Assembly: GCF_021088345.1 (NCBI RefSeq) | Contig: NZ_CP088156.1 | Location: 8,113,001-8,177,000, forward strand | Length of the DNA stretch: 64,000 nucleotides | Source of the DNA: Bradyrhizobium ontarionense | Lineage (GTDB): Bacteria; Pseudomonadota; Alphaproteobacteria; Rhizobiales; Xanthobacteraceae | Direction: 5' to 3' | Shown here: positions 43,944 through 54,220 of the stretch, in pieces | How the letters are laid out: the number at the start of each line of letters is the position of its first letter | Numbering within the stretch: position 1 is the first letter of the stretch | Program-made: the position numbers and the translations under genes | The notes under the pieces: model-generated | Seen by the model: only the letters and a program-made list of their open reading frames with translations | Told to the model about the DNA's origin: nothing | Databases searched by the model: none

Positions 43944-44121
43944 GTTGAGTCCGAGCCCTCGTCATATTTTCGATCCGGCGAGCCGCGCACGAGTGCCCCC
44001 TCGAATGGCTCGAACCGGATGCATCCCTCCGCAGGCACCAGGGGTGGCAAATTCCGCCAGGTGGCCCACTCCATCCGGGGCTCATCCTATTGACTGTGCC
44101 TGTTGAAAGAAATGGCCGTGG

Positions 44122-44136
44122 TTAAGAGATTCTTAA
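44122..44136. promoter_or_regulatory. CtrA-type box enclosing a GANTC site
   Basis: TTAA-GAGATTC-TTAA matches the full CtrA recognition pattern TTAA-N7-TTAA. The spacer contains GATTC, a CcrM methylation site. More TTAAC half-sites follow at 44143-44147 and 44159-44163. It is the most notable element of the 386-base gap (43944-44329) between the giant coiled-coil gene and the HPt gene, roughly 180-190 bases from either start. No other gene is visible in the gap. Confidence 0.6.
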
Positions 44137-44329
44137 TCATCGTTAACAGCCGCCGCCGTTAACACTTTACAAGTCCTGCAAATTCCCGTTTCCGCCGGGA
44201 TTGGGGCGGACGCGGGCCAAAATCGCGGCAAACCCGGGGCAATTGGGTCGGTAAGAAAGCATTAACCATTGTCGTGCTTGGCTTACCACAGGGGCGCGCC
44301 GGGCGCGCCCGCCGCACCGGATTGCCGCC

Positions 44330-44704
44330 ATGATTCCCGACCTGCAACGGATCGAATGGATGCCTTCGCCCCCGCTGGTTCCCGATGACGGGCCGATCAG
44401 CCTCGACCTCTTGCGACGGATGACCCTCGGGGACACCGCGCTCGAGCGCGAAGTGCTCGGCATGTTCTCGACCCAGGCCGTCCGTCTCCTGGAGCGGCTG
44501 CAGGTCCTGCCCGACGACGCCGCCGCGGTCGCCCATACCCTCAAGGGCTCCGCCCGCGCCGTCGGCGCGCTCGACGTCGCCGATGCCGCCGAAGGCCTCG
44601 AAGCGGCGCTGCGCGAGGGCGATCCGGCCGATGCGCTGGCCTGGCTCGGCACCGCCGTGGCGCAGGCCCGCGCGGCCATTTCGGACATGCTCGGCGCGTC
44701 CTGA
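44330..44704 (+). CDS. histidine-phosphotransfer (HPt) domain protein
   Basis: 124 residues, essentially one HPt four-helix domain. The phosphorylatable H69 lies in VAHTLKGSARAVGA, with the following Lys-Gly-Ser typical of the family. ISLDLLRRMTLGDTALEREVLGMF forms the first helices. It would relay phosphate between a hybrid kinase and a response regulator encoded elsewhere. A CtrA-type site upstream hints at cell-cycle control. The ferredoxin gene follows after 83 bases. Confidence 0.85.
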   Translation: MIPDLQRIEWMPSPPLVPDDGPISLDLLRRMTLGDTALEREVLGMFSTQAVRLLERLQVLPDDAAAVAHTLKGSARAVGALDVADAAEGLEAALREGDPADALAWLGTAVAQARAAISDMLGAS

Positions 44705-44787
44705 GCGGCCAGCCGCAGCACTAGCGCGGAGCGGAGCGGTCCGTTATAGGACAGCCCGACCTCATTCCCTGCGCAGTACGAGCACAC

Positions 44788-45108
44788 ATGGCCAAGATCA
44801 CCTTTGTCGACCATACCGGCGAATCCCGAACCGTTGATATCGAGAACGGCGCGACCGTGATGGAAGCGGCGATCCGCAATGCCATTCCCGGCATCGAAGC
44901 CGAGTGCGGCGGCGCCTGCGCCTGCGCGACCTGCCATGTCTATGTCGACGAAGCCTGGCGCGAGAAGGTCGGGCCGCCGACGCCGATGGAAGAGGATATG
45001 CTCGATTTCGGCTACGAGGTGCGGCCGAATTCGCGGCTGTCCTGCCAGATCAAGGTCTCCGACGAGCTCGACGGCCTCGTCGTCGCAACGCCCGAGCGTC
45101 AGGCCTGA
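44788..45108 (+). CDS. 2Fe-2S ferredoxin, adrenodoxin type
   Basis: 106 residues. The cluster ligands are C40, C46 and C49 (C-x5-C-x2-C in [11 protein letters not shown]) and C86 in LSCQIKV, the vertebrate/bacterial adrenodoxin pattern, and the acidic helix [12 protein letters not shown] follows. Such ferredoxins serve cytochromes P450, Fe-S assembly or ring hydroxylases. The ferredoxin-NADP reductase encoded 700 bases downstream could be its electron donor. Confidence 0.93.
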   Translation: MAKITFVDHTGESRTVDIENGATVMEAAIRNAIPGIEAECGGACACATCHVYVDEAWREKVGPPTPMEEDMLDFGYEVRPNSRLSCQIKVSDELDGLVVATPERQA

Positions 45109-45163
45109 CCGTTCGGCTTTCGCACGCATTTTCTCTGCTGCCTCCTGAATTTCGCCGCGCGGC

Positions 45164-45649
45164 CTAGGCCGCCGGCGTGAGCGTTACGCCGCGGCGGGTC
45201 CAAGGTCGAAGTGCCGCTATGACCGGGCCCGTCAACGGGGCGGGCCGGCGCGTGACCTCGTCGATCAGCACCATGACGGCGGTGGCCGAGGCCACACAGC
45301 GGCCATCGGAGAACACGACCTGCTCCGATGTCACGGACGTGCGCCCCAGCTTGACGACCCCCAATCCGAGCTCGATCGTGCCCGGCCAGCGCAGCTCGGC
45401 ACGGAAATGCATGTCGAGCCGCACCATGATCCAGGCCAGTCCCTCCTGCGTCAGGCCATGGCGCGGGTCCTTCATCAGCGTCACCCGGCCGGTCTCGAAA
45501 TAGGTCGCATAAACCGCGTTGTTGACGTGCTGGTTGGGGTCGAGGTCGCCGAAGCGGACATTGTCCATGAGGCGGTAGGGGAAGTCCTCGATATCGGGCG
45601 TCTGGTCGTGGCGGGCCGTCTCTGTCACCGATTGATCTCCATCATTCAT
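45164..45649 (-). CDS. acyl-CoA thioesterase, 4HBT hotdog fold
   Basis: 161 residues, a single hotdog domain. The active-site segment VRFGDLDPNQHVNNAVYATYFE (about 30-51), with Asp in the first position of the helix and FETGR, is characteristic of 4-hydroxybenzoyl-CoA thioesterase/YbgC relatives. Substrate unknown. It converges on the ferredoxin gene and diverges from the reductase gene. Confidence 0.85.
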   Translation of the reverse strand: MNDGDQSVTETARHDQTPDIEDFPYRLMDNVRFGDLDPNQHVNNAVYATYFETGRVTLMKDPRHGLTQEGLAWIMVRLDMHFRAELRWPGTIELGLGVVKLGRTSVTSEQVVFSDGRCVASATAVMVLIDEVTRRPAPLTGPVIAALRPWTRRGVTLTPAA

Positions 45650-45725
45650 GCTGCTTTCAAACCTCGCTAAGCTCGGCGCTGCAAGCCGCGTGCGAACGAG
45701 GGGCCGGCTTTTGTGCCTTCCCTGA

Positions 45726-46832
<1,107 letters not shown>

Positions 46833-46886
46833 TTCACGGCCGCGCGGGAACCTGGCCCAACTCAATTGTGACTGAATGTTTCGGCT

Positions 46887-46909
46887 GCGCGCCGGTTTCA
46901 CCGGCGCGC
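46887..46909. terminator. GC-rich hairpin after the reductase gene
   Basis: GCGCGCCGGT - TTC - ACCGGCGCGC, a perfect 10-base stem 55 bases after the reductase stop codon. It has no T-run, so it may be a weak or factor-dependent terminator or a stabiliser of the transcript end. Confidence 0.45.
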
Positions 46910-46943
46910 GAGACCTGTTATGGGCTGGAACGGTCTTCGAAAC

Positions 46944-46960
46944 GGCCGTACTGTACGGCC
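46944..46960. promoter_or_regulatory. inverted repeat upstream of DUF2147 gene
   Basis: GGCCGTA-CTG-TACGGCC, a perfect 7-base inverted repeat 28 bases before the DUF2147 start. Its small spacing and place suggest an operator for a dimeric regulator; the protein that binds is unknown. Confidence 0.35.
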
Positions 46961-46988
46961 ATTCGATTTGTGAATTGGTCAAGGTGAG

Positions 46989-47618
46989 ATGATGATGCTG
47001 AATGCGTTTCTCCGGCCTCGGCTGGCGTCCGGTGTAGCGAAGCTCGCGGTTGGCGCGCTTGTCGTCGCCGGCGCGCTGCTGACGCGGCCTGCGCTGGCGG
47101 CGGAGCCTTCCGCGGCCGGGCTGTGGCAGAAGATCGAGAACGGCCAGCCCGTGCTCTACGTGCTCGTCGTCGATCACAACGGAACCTTCGAAGGCGTGAT
47201 GGCGAAGCTGTTTCCGAAGCCGAACGATCCGCCGAATCCGACCTGCGCCAAGTGCGCCGACGATCGCAAGAACGCGCCCTGGCTCGGCATCTCCTTCATC
47301 CGCGACATGAAACGCGACGGTCTGAAGTACGAAGACGGCAACGTGCTGGATCCGCGCGACGGCAAGATCTACAGCGCCAAGATGACGCTGACTCCCGACG
47401 GCCAGTCGCTGACCTTGCGCGGCTATATCGGCTTCTCGCTGCTCGGCAAGGACGAGACCTGGGTGCGGCTGCCGGACACCGCGATGGCGCAGATCGATCC
47501 GGCGATCATCGCCAAATATCTGCCGCCCCCGGTGCCGGCGCCGCTGCCTGCCGTGGTGCCGAAGCAGGTGCCGCCAGCTCCGATGATGAAGAAGCCTGTG
47601 CCGGCCCCGGCGAAGTAG
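46989..47618 (+). CDS. exported DUF2147 protein
   Basis: 209 residues; three ATGs in a row open the frame, and the third (46995) is best spaced from AAGGTGAG. A signal peptide runs to about residue 38 ([11 protein letters not shown]). One DUF2147 domain follows ([28 protein letters not shown], two cysteines in [32 protein letters not shown]). A Pro/Lys tail ends the protein. It is a lipocalin-like periplasmic family of unknown function. Confidence 0.87.
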   Translation: MMMLNAFLRPRLASGVAKLAVGALVVAGALLTRPALAAEPSAAGLWQKIENGQPVLYVLVVDHNGTFEGVMAKLFPKPNDPPNPTCAKCADDRKNAPWLGISFIRDMKRDGLKYEDGNVLDPRDGKIYSAKMTLTPDGQSLTLRGYIGFSLLGKDETWVRLPDTAMAQIDPAIIAKYLPPPVPAPLPAVVPKQVPPAPMMKKPVPAPAK

Positions 47619-47743
47619 TTCGCAGCTCCATCGCGACGTCATCGTCAACGCGTCGCTCGCGCTTGCGCGCGAACGACTATGAAGCAGGCATGGACAGCGT
47701 CTTCGTCCGTGTTGATGCACTTGTGTCGTTCATGCACATGTGT

Positions 47744-47917
47744 TCGCGTTCTCGCGGCGCATGGCGTCCGAGTGATGGCTTCGACATCACGCCCTCTATC
47801 GTGAGAGGGCGCAGGGAATGCCGGGCGCTGGCCGCACCCATGGCCCGCCTGCGAAAAAAAATGCAGGCGGCAGGAACCACAGGTCAGCCGAGACATCCCG
47901 GCATTCCCTGCGCGATG
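47744..47917. repeat. ~175-bp dispersed structured repeat, copy 2 (inverted)
   Basis: Reverse complement of the element at 19222-19398 with few differences, including the GCCCTCT/AGAGGGC hairpin (47791-47810), the A-run stem and the GCAGGGAATGCCGGG arms. It lies in the gene-free stretch 47619-48367. Confidence 0.8.
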
Positions 47918-48367
47918 GCTTGACGGCTTATACGTACTCTCCCCGGGGACCGGGCTGTCTTGCCCCCGTCACGGGCGGATCATCATCACCACCCGCTTGG
48001 CACCAGCGTCGGGATGCCAGGACCATACGACTTCGCCGTGCGCCTCGTGCCGTTCGTCGGCATGACCTTCGCCATGCTGCGGCCCAAAGCGCCCACCGCC
48101 CCCCGCGCTCCACGTTCGTGACGACCGCGAACCGCCCCTCTCATGAGCACGGGATGCACCAACAGAGCATTTTTTCTGTAAAAACGAAATAGAAAAATTT
48201 TGTCCGGCGGGACTGGACAGGGGTGATTGGCTTGAGACGGCTTGTAAATTTTGTTTTTCGGCGCAGGCCGTTTTGGTGTGATCAGGCCTTGTCGAAGCCA
48301 GCCGCCGTCGCGCGATGCGGCCCGGCGGGCAACTCAGCCGACGCAGGGCAGGGCGATGGCGCGGCTA
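47918..48367. other. 450-base stretch without recognised genes
   Basis: After the repeat the sequence becomes mixed, with an AT-rich part around 48160-48215 (AACAGAGCATTTTTTCTGTAAAAACG) that could hold a promoter or terminator. No open frame has a ribosome-binding site and family resemblance. Short frames here look like chance. Confidence 0.5.
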
Positions 48368-50317
48368 CTACTGCCGCACGGCGTCCGCTGGCGGCAGCGG
48401 CTGGCTCGAGATGCTGGGCTCGGCGGCATCGAGGTTGAGCACCTGGGCTGCCGCCGGAAACGCGGCATCGGCCATCGCCGCGTGGCCTTCGGCGGTCGGA
48501 TGCACGGCGCCGCCATAGACGGCCGACAGCACGCCCCAGCTCGCATCATGGATGTCGGCGGGCTGCATTGCCGCGGGAAGCCCCTGCGGGTAGGTCATGG
48601 CCGAGAAGTAGCTGTCATTGGCATCGCGGATCCAGCGCGCACGCGGCCAATACGGGCGATATTCGCTGGCGCCGCGTCCGCACAGCAGCGGTTCGTTGCC
48701 GGCGCTGACGATGTTCGGATCGAAGCTGTCGCCGGCGGGCGAGAAGCATTCGCGGTCGAACGGCGGGTCCTGCGGCGAGCGCGCGCAAAAACCATGATCG
48801 GCAAACGCGGCCTGATGGGCATCGACGAAGGTCATGCGATCGCTGCGCGGATCGCGGCACAGGACGCCGGCGGTGCATTGCGCGAGCCCGCGCAGCGCCG
48901 GCAGGAACTCGTTCTCGACGAAGCCTGCGACGTTGGCGAGCCGCTGCGGATCGGCATTGAAAGAGGGATGGATTTCGAACCCGGCGGGACCGCCGGGGCA
49001 TGGCGTGCCCGGACGGCTCAGCGCTGGGTTGCCATAGGAGGTGTAGATGACGCGCGAGAGATCGCCGACCAGCGGCTTGAGCGTCTCGCGGAGCTTGGCG
49101 AAGCCCTGCGGCAGATCGCGTGCGAGCTCGCTGCGCGATTCCTCGACCGAGCCGATCACGCCGGAGCGCTTGAACAGGGTGCGCTCGGTCGGCGTCTCGA
49201 CGATGACGTCGGCGACGAGGCCGGAAAAGTTGATGTCGTTGGCGCCGATCGACAGCAGCACCAGATCGAGCCGCCGGTCCGGCTGCCGCCGCTTGGCCGC
49301 GGTCAGCGCCTCGCGCAATTCGCCGAGCTGGCCGTTGACGCCGCCGGCGCAGGTCGTGACCGAGCGGCCGGGCGTGCATTCGCGCGCGCGCTGGCTGCCG
49401 AACAGGCCGTCGGCGATGGTGGCGCCGGTGCAGGCCAGCGGCAGATAGGTGACGGCAACGTGCGGATAGCGCACCGCGAGCGCCAATGCGGTCCGGGTCT
49501 GATAGCTGTAGAGCGAGCGGTGGCAGGCCGCGTTGAACCACACCGCGCTGTAGCGCTGCCAGTTCTGCAGCGTGTCCGGCGCCTCGCAGGCGCGACCGCC
49601 TTTGAAGCCGGCGCGGCTCGGGCGATAATATTGCGCGCTGGCGCCGCCGAGATAGGAGCGGAAGCAGAAGCCGTCGTCGGCGAGCGCGACCGGACGGTCC
49701 GGATTGCCTTCGCCCGCGGCAATGCTGTCGCCGAGGCCGGCAATCAAGACATCGCGCACGCGAATGCCCGTGGTGACCCGCTGGGTGCCGTCCGCGCTGG
49801 AGACGTCCACGGTGGCGACCGTCTGGCGCCCATAGCGGACGCGCAGATTGACCGGCTCGGCGCAGTCGAAGGTCGATGTCTGCGGGCCGTCGCCGTCGTC
49901 GAACGACCAGGCGCAGGTCGCGCCGACCGGCAACGGGCCGGTCAGGCGCACCGTGACCGGATGGTCGATCGGCGTCAGATAGCTTTCCTTGACGTTGTCG
50001 CGGGTGCACGGCTCGTTGACGCGGCCGGCGAGGTCGATGCACAGCCGGTTGACGATGTTGCGCGCCCAGCCGCGGCCGTCGCTCTGCACCGCCAAGCCCT
50101 GTTCGGCCGCAAGGATGGAACGGTCGCGCGTGCTCTCGGCATGGAGCAGGAAATCACGTTCCTCCCTGAACAGGCGGAAGCGGTTGCGCACCTCCCAGCT
50201 GATCTGCAGCGGCGTTGCGCCGAGCTGCGCAGCTGCCTGCGATGCAGCGACGAGGTCGAGCACACCGGCGAGCATGCAGGCGGCGAGCACCGGGCGAACA
50301 GACATTCGAGTCATCAC
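48368..50317 (-). CDS. exported SGNH/GDSL-type hydrolase
   Basis: 649 residues. Signal peptide about 1-30 (AASQAAAQ). An N-terminal region of about 160 residues includes a PKD-like segment (CAWSFDDGDGPQTSTFDC). The SGNH domain starts with block I at GLGDSIAAGEGN (nucleophile S198). Block III is SIGANDINFS, and the final His block is AVHPTAEGHAAMAD near residue 615. Many cysteines suggest disulfides. It is probably a periplasmic or secreted esterase/lipase; substrate unknown. It is followed on the same strand by no close partner; the next gene upstream is the LPG-flippase-like one. Confidence 0.85.
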   Translation of the reverse strand: MMTRMSVRPVLAACMLAGVLDLVAASQAAAQLGATPLQISWEVRNRFRLFREERDFLLHAESTRDRSILAAEQGLAVQSDGRGWARNIVNRLCIDLAGRVNEPCTRDNVKESYLTPIDHPVTVRLTGPLPVGATCAWSFDDGDGPQTSTFDCAEPVNLRVRYGRQTVATVDVSSADGTQRVTTGIRVRDVLIAGLGDSIAAGEGNPDRPVALADDGFCFRSYLGGASAQYYRPSRAGFKGGRACEAPDTLQNWQRYSAVWFNAACHRSLYSYQTRTALALAVRYPHVAVTYLPLACTGATIADGLFGSQRARECTPGRSVTTCAGGVNGQLGELREALTAAKRRQPDRRLDLVLLSIGANDINFSGLVADVIVETPTERTLFKRSGVIGSVEESRSELARDLPQGFAKLRETLKPLVGDLSRVIYTSYGNPALSRPGTPCPGGPAGFEIHPSFNADPQRLANVAGFVENEFLPALRGLAQCTAGVLCRDPRSDRMTFVDAHQAAFADHGFCARSPQDPPFDRECFSPAGDSFDPNIVSAGNEPLLCGRGASEYRPYWPRARWIRDANDSYFSAMTYPQGLPAAMQPADIHDASWGVLSAVYGGAVHPTAEGHAAMADAAFPAAAQVLNLDAAEPSISSQPLPPADAVRQ

Positions 50318-50406
50318 GCAACGATTGAGGTCAAGGATGGGGCGGAAATAAGCGAGCGGTGCGCAAGTTCAACCGCGCCGCTCGGACCTCGCGACTATAG
50401 CGCGAT

Positions 50407-51495
50407 TCAACGCTGCGAGTGGCGCTTGATGCGCTGGGGAACGGCAGCCGCTGTCGAAGCCGCACGTTCCGCAGTGTCCTGATCGTCGTAGGCCGTCTGC
50501 AACCTGCGCCGCTCCTGCCACGGCTTCACGACGTTCAGCCAGAGTTCCCGAATGCCCATGATGGAAATCGCGGTCGCGAACGGGATCACGAAATACAGCA
50601 CCCGGAACACCAGCAGGGTCGCCAGCAGCTGTTCGCGGCCGAACTGCGGCAGCGCCACCAGCATCGCGGCATCGAACACGCCCAGGCTGCCCGGCGCATG
50701 GCTGGCAAAGCCGAGCAGGGTCGCCAGGATGAACACGACCGACAGCGACATGAAGTCGATCGCCGGATCAGCGGGGATGAGCAGATACATCGCCAAAGCG
50801 CAGAAGCCGAGATCGACGACGCCGATCAGGATCTGCACCAGCGTGAGCTGGGCCGAGGGCAGCACCACCTTCCAGCCGTTCTGCCCGAGCTGGCGGCGGT
50901 TCTTGCCCACGGCGAGCCAGCCGAGATAGGCGAAGATCGCGGCCAGCAAGCCGATCGCGATCAGCCGGTTCACCGCGGGGGGCAGCTGGTCCATGGAGGA
51001 GGCGGCTGCCGGATGCAGCGTCATGCCGACGCCGAGGACGAACAGGTTGCCGAGCCAGAAGGTCAGCCCGGACAGGAAGCAGATCTTGGCGACGTCGATC
51101 GCGGAGAGGCCGTAGTCCGAATAGATGCGGAAACGAATGGCGCCGCCGGTGAACACCGTGGCGCCGATGTTGTGGCCGATCGAATAGCTGGTGAAGGCGC
51201 TCATCGCGGCGATGCGATACGGCACATGCTTCTTGCCAATCGTTCGCAGCGCAAAATAGTCATAGAAGGTCAGCGTGCAGAACGCGCCGACCACACACAA
51301 GGCCGCGAGTGCGATGTGACCGGGCGGGATCTCGGTGAGTGCGGTCAGGATGACGCCGCCGTCGACGCCCTTCAGGGTGCGCACGAGCGTCGTGATCGCG
51401 AAGGCGATGATCGCAAGACTTGCTGCAATCCCCAGCCGCTTCCAGCCGATCCATTTCTTGAAGCCACGCCCGAGCGTGGTCAGCAGGCGCTGCAT
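50407..51495 (-). CDS. lysylphosphatidylglycerol synthase transmembrane-domain (UPF0104) protein
   Basis: 362 residues with about eight membrane helices and the family motifs FTSYSIGHNIGATVFTGGAIRFRIY and GFASHAPGSLGVFDAAMLVALP. It corresponds to the flippase part of MprF without the aminoacyl-transferase domain. Such proteins move or process membrane lipids. A charged tail with Arg/Gln follows the last helix. The gap 51496-51887 holds no gene but contains the stress-type promoter noted at 51777. Confidence 0.85.
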   Translation of the reverse strand: MQRLLTTLGRGFKKWIGWKRLGIAASLAIIAFAITTLVRTLKGVDGGVILTALTEIPPGHIALAALCVVGAFCTLTFYDYFALRTIGKKHVPYRIAAMSAFTSYSIGHNIGATVFTGGAIRFRIYSDYGLSAIDVAKICFLSGLTFWLGNLFVLGVGMTLHPAAASSMDQLPPAVNRLIAIGLLAAIFAYLGWLAVGKNRRQLGQNGWKVVLPSAQLTLVQILIGVVDLGFCALAMYLLIPADPAIDFMSLSVVFILATLLGFASHAPGSLGVFDAAMLVALPQFGREQLLATLLVFRVLYFVIPFATAISIMGIRELWLNVVKPWQERRRLQTAYDDQDTAERAASTAAAVPQRIKRHSQR

Positions 51496-51776
51496 TCATC
51501 CTCCCGGCGGGGCGGCAGTAGAGCTTGGAAGAGGGGCGATAGCATGGATCGATGAGGCGGGCATTCCGTGACTGCCAGTTCCTTAAGCCAAAACGCGCGC
51601 TTTGTGCAGTCCTTGACAAGACGCAGCTCCGACTTCGCCCCGCGTGGCTGTCACACTCCAGTCACATAGCTCCGCCCGCGGTTGCCTCAGTTCGGTCTCA
51701 ATGGTTACTCGCAAAGTGCTCTCGCAAACGTACCGCCGACGTGGCGGGTTCCGTGCCGGTGCGTCCCTGCCGGGCA

Positions 51777-51801
51777 GGAACAACCGCGCTGTCCGCCGGT
51801 T
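51777..51801 (+). promoter_or_regulatory. EcfG-type general stress promoter for DUF892 gene
   Basis: GGAAC-N16-GGTT, continuing AGC, about 87 bases upstream of the DUF892 start. The same pattern and spacing occurs before the DUF3606 gene at 19443, and the target families are typical of the PhyR-EcfG regulon. Confidence 0.55.
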
Positions 51802-51887
51802 AGCCGCATGCAAGCAAAGCGAACATGGTCACGATCGGTCGGGGAGGGACCTGCCATGTTCCGAACCCCCGGAAGGACATCACGCAA

Positions 51888-52394
51888 ATGGGACTCTTCA
51901 CCAAAGACATCAAGACGATGAACGACCTGTTCGTGCATCAGCTGCAGGACATCTATTACGCCGAGAACCAGCTCGTCAAAGCGCTGCCCACGATGGCCGA
52001 GAAGGCCACTGATCGGCAGCTCAAGCAGGGCTTCCTGACCCATCTGGACGAGACGAAGACGCATGTCACGCGGCTCGAGCAGGTGTTCAAGATGCTCGGC
52101 ATCGCGCCCAAGGCGGTCGACTGCCCGGCCATCGACGGCATCATCGAGGAAGCTGAGGAGGTCGCGGGCGAGGTGGATGACAAGGCCGTGCTGGATGCTG
52201 CGCTGATCAATGCTGCGCAGGCGGCCGAGCATTATGAGATCACCCGCTATGGCAGCCTGGTCGCCTGGTCCAAGCAGCTTGGTCGCGCCGACTGCGCCGC
52301 CGTGCTGCATAAGACCCTCGAGGAGGAGAAGGCGACCGACCTGAAGCTGACCAAGCTCGCCGAGACCACCGTCAATCTGCGCGCCGCCAGCTGA
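51888..52394 (+). CDS. DUF892 (YciE/YciF) ferritin-like protein
   Basis: 168 residues from the ATG at 51888 (MGLFTKDIKTMNDLF), with GGAAGGA upstream. A four-helix ferritin-like fold: LFVHQLQDIYYAENQLVKALP, HLDETKTHVTRLEQVF, AAEHYEITRYGSL and TLEEEKATDLKL carry the expected Glu/His metal ligands. Members are induced by stress and starvation. The promoter at 51777 and a strong terminator at 52421 make it a single-gene unit. Confidence 0.9.
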   Translation: MGLFTKDIKTMNDLFVHQLQDIYYAENQLVKALPTMAEKATDRQLKQGFLTHLDETKTHVTRLEQVFKMLGIAPKAVDCPAIDGIIEEAEEVAGEVDDKAVLDAALINAAQAAEHYEITRYGSLVAWSKQLGRADCAAVLHKTLEEEKATDLKLTKLAETTVNLRAAS

Positions 52395-52420
52395 TCGCTT
52401 AACCAGACCTGATGAGACAA

Positions 52421-52449
52421 AACGCCGCGCGGACACTCCGCGCGGCGTT
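52421..52449. terminator. terminator between DUF892 and the convergent 4-TM gene
   Basis: AACGCCGCGCGGA - CAC - TCCGCGCGGCGTT: a perfect 13-base stem with a 3-base loop, 26 bases after the DUF892 stop codon and 21 before the end of the convergent gene. It has A-rich and T-containing flanks. Confidence 0.8.
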
Positions 52450-52470
52450 GTCGCATCCGGATGCCGCCGG

Positions 52471-52905
52471 TCAGGTCTTGCGCAGCGCGAAGTTGGCGCC
52501 GCAGAACGCCATCAGGGCGCCGAGGCAGAGCGCAGCGACGCCGGCCAGCACGCCGGCCGCCGAGGGCACCGGGCTCGGTCCGGAGATCGCCTGGCCGATG
52601 CCGGCGAGGATCAGCACGCCCACGACCACCAGGAAGTTGCGCATGCGCTGGGGGATCTCGCCCGACACCGCGCTGTGCATGATGTTGGCGATGAAATAGC
52701 CTGAGGAGAAGCCGACGGTGGCGATCAGCCACCAGGCGATCGCCGACCCGGCCGGCATGAAGTCGCCGCCTTCAGTCTGCCACAGTCCGCCGAGATCGAG
52801 CCCATAGCGGGCGCCGAGCATGTGCACCGCCAGCGCCAGCAGCACGCCGGCCGCCATCGCGCCGGCGAGGATCAGGTGCCGCGGAAAATGGATCGTTTCA
52901 CTCAT
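52471..52905 (-). CDS. four-helix inner membrane protein, unknown
   Basis: 144 residues from the ATG at 52905 (MSETIHFPRHL), with CGGAG just upstream. Four hydrophobic helices at about 9-31, 53-75, 88-106 and 115-136; the second follows a Gly/Trp-rich loop (DLGGLWQTEGGDFMP). I do not recognise the family. It is divergent from another membrane protein gene 81 bases away and converges on the DUF892 gene. Confidence 0.7.
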   Translation of the reverse strand: MSETIHFPRHLILAGAMAAGVLLALAVHMLGARYGLDLGGLWQTEGGDFMPAGSAIAWWLIATVGFSSGYFIANIMHSAVSGEIPQRMRNFLVVVGVLILAGIGQAISGPSPVPSAAGVLAGVAALCLGALMAFCGANFALRKT

Positions 52906-52986
52906 TCTCCGTTTGTAGGATAAGGCGCGCGCGACGCGCAACAGGACCGATCCATTTCCCAAGACATCACCACAGCCGGCGAGGAT

Positions 52987-53544
52987 GTGATCCGCTACGC
53001 CTACAAGGCGTCGCTGATCGGGGCTGCGCACAGCTTCGAACTGACGGACCAGGGGCTGTCCTGGCGGTTCACCGGCCGCGCCGGCCTGTGGCCCTATGCC
53101 GACATTGCGGCGATCCGGCTGTCCTACCGTCCGGTCTCGATGCAGGCCAGGCGCTTCCGTGCCGATATCGCCAACCGTGACGGCCGGCGGCTTCGCATCC
53201 TCTCGACCTCCTGGCAGACCGCGACCCTGATGGCGCCGCAGAGCGAGGCCTATCGCGCCTTCATCGTCGCGCTGCATGCGCGGCTCGCCGCTGAGGGCAG
53301 CACGGCGCGCCTGACCGGCGGTCTCGGCCGGACGGCCTATGTCGCGGCGCTCGCAGCGGTCACGCTGTTCGCCGTCGCGATGGCCGGCCTGCTGGTGCGG
53401 GCGCTGGTGATCGGCGAGTGGGCCGGTGTGTCGTTCCTGATCGGCTTCGCCGCCTTGTTCGCGTGGCAGGTCGGCGGCTTCATCGCCCGCAACAAGCCGC
53501 GGACCTACAATTTCACGGATCTCCCGGCCGCGCTGCTGCCCTGA
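52987..53544 (+). CDS. membrane protein of unknown function (PH-like N-terminus)
   Basis: 185 residues from a GTG; the start is uncertain. The first 95 residues are soluble and beta-rich with a PH-domain-like pattern (FELTDQGLSWRFTGRAGLWPYADIAAIRLSY). Two helices follow at about 115-140 and 145-168. The protein ends in RTYNFTDLPAALLP. No assigned function. Confidence 0.7.
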   Translation: MIRYAYKASLIGAAHSFELTDQGLSWRFTGRAGLWPYADIAAIRLSYRPVSMQARRFRADIANRDGRRLRILSTSWQTATLMAPQSEAYRAFIVALHARLAAEGSTARLTGGLGRTAYVAALAAVTLFAVAMAGLLVRALVIGEWAGVSFLIGFAALFAWQVGGFIARNKPRTYNFTDLPAALLP

Positions 53545-53632
53545 TCACGCGCGGTCATCGGCGGTCATCGAATGTGACGGAGCCGACCCAGCGCGTCATG
53601 GCAGAATGAGCAGATTGCTCTCGGAGATGACC

Positions 53633-54220
53633 ATGCAGGATGGTGCGCGGCGGATGCCGGACGCCGCAGAGATCGCCGCGATCACTGCGCAGCATTTTGC
53701 CGATACGCCGCTGCGACCCGCCGACCTCCTGTTCGTGTTCGGTACCCGCGTCGACGAGGAGCTGCGCGCCGAGACGGCGGCCGTGCTCTGGCAGCAGGGC
53801 TATTTTCGCCACGCCATCGTCAGCGGCGGCATCACGCCCGGCGCCCGCGTGTCCGAATGCGCGCTGATCAAGGCCGCCATGGTCAGGCGCGGCATTCCGG
53901 CCGACCGCATCCTCGAAGAGCATCGCGCCATGAACACCGGCGAGAATGTCGTGCTCGCGCTGCCGGTGATCGAGGCCGCGCTCGGCCTCGCCAATGTCCG
54001 CACCGTGATCTGCCTCGGCAACAGCTGGACCGCGCGGCGCTACGCAATGACGATGCAGCGGCATTGGCCCGAAGTCGAGAAGATGCTGCTGACGGTGGAT
54101 GGCTTCGGCATCCCGCGCCATCTCTGGCACACCCATCCAGAATTCCGCCGCCGCGTGCTCAGCGAATGGGACAAGATCGAACCCTACAAGGCGAAGGGCT
54201 TCGTCGCGGAGTGGCCGTGA
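53633..54220 (+). CDS. YdcF-like (DUF218) protein
   Basis: 195 residues from the ATG at 53633, chosen for the CGGAG 6-7 bases upstream; the frame is open from 53606. DUF218 motifs are present: DLLFVFGTRVDEELRAETAA, AIVSGGITPGARVSECALIKAAM, ILEEHRAMNTGENVV and ICLGNSWTARRYAMTM. There is no membrane segment, so it is the soluble YdcF type, which binds S-adenosylmethionine or related nucleotides. Biological role unknown. Confidence 0.85.
   Translation: MQDGARRMPDAAEIAAITAQHFADTPLRPADLLFVFGTRVDEELRAETAAVLWQQGYFRHAIVSGGITPGARVSECALIKAAMVRRGIPADRILEEHRAMNTGENVVLALPVIEAALGLANVRTVICLGNSWTARRYAMTMQRHWPEVEKMLLTVDGFGIPRHLWHTHPEFRRRVLSEWDKIEPYKAKGFVAEWP

Noticed and set aside
47791..47917. Hairpins in the repeat considered as a rho-independent terminator or CRISPR repeat
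   Set aside because: The sequence is a dispersed element with a second copy at 19222. Stems with A/T-run loops are not followed by a T-run, and there is no array.
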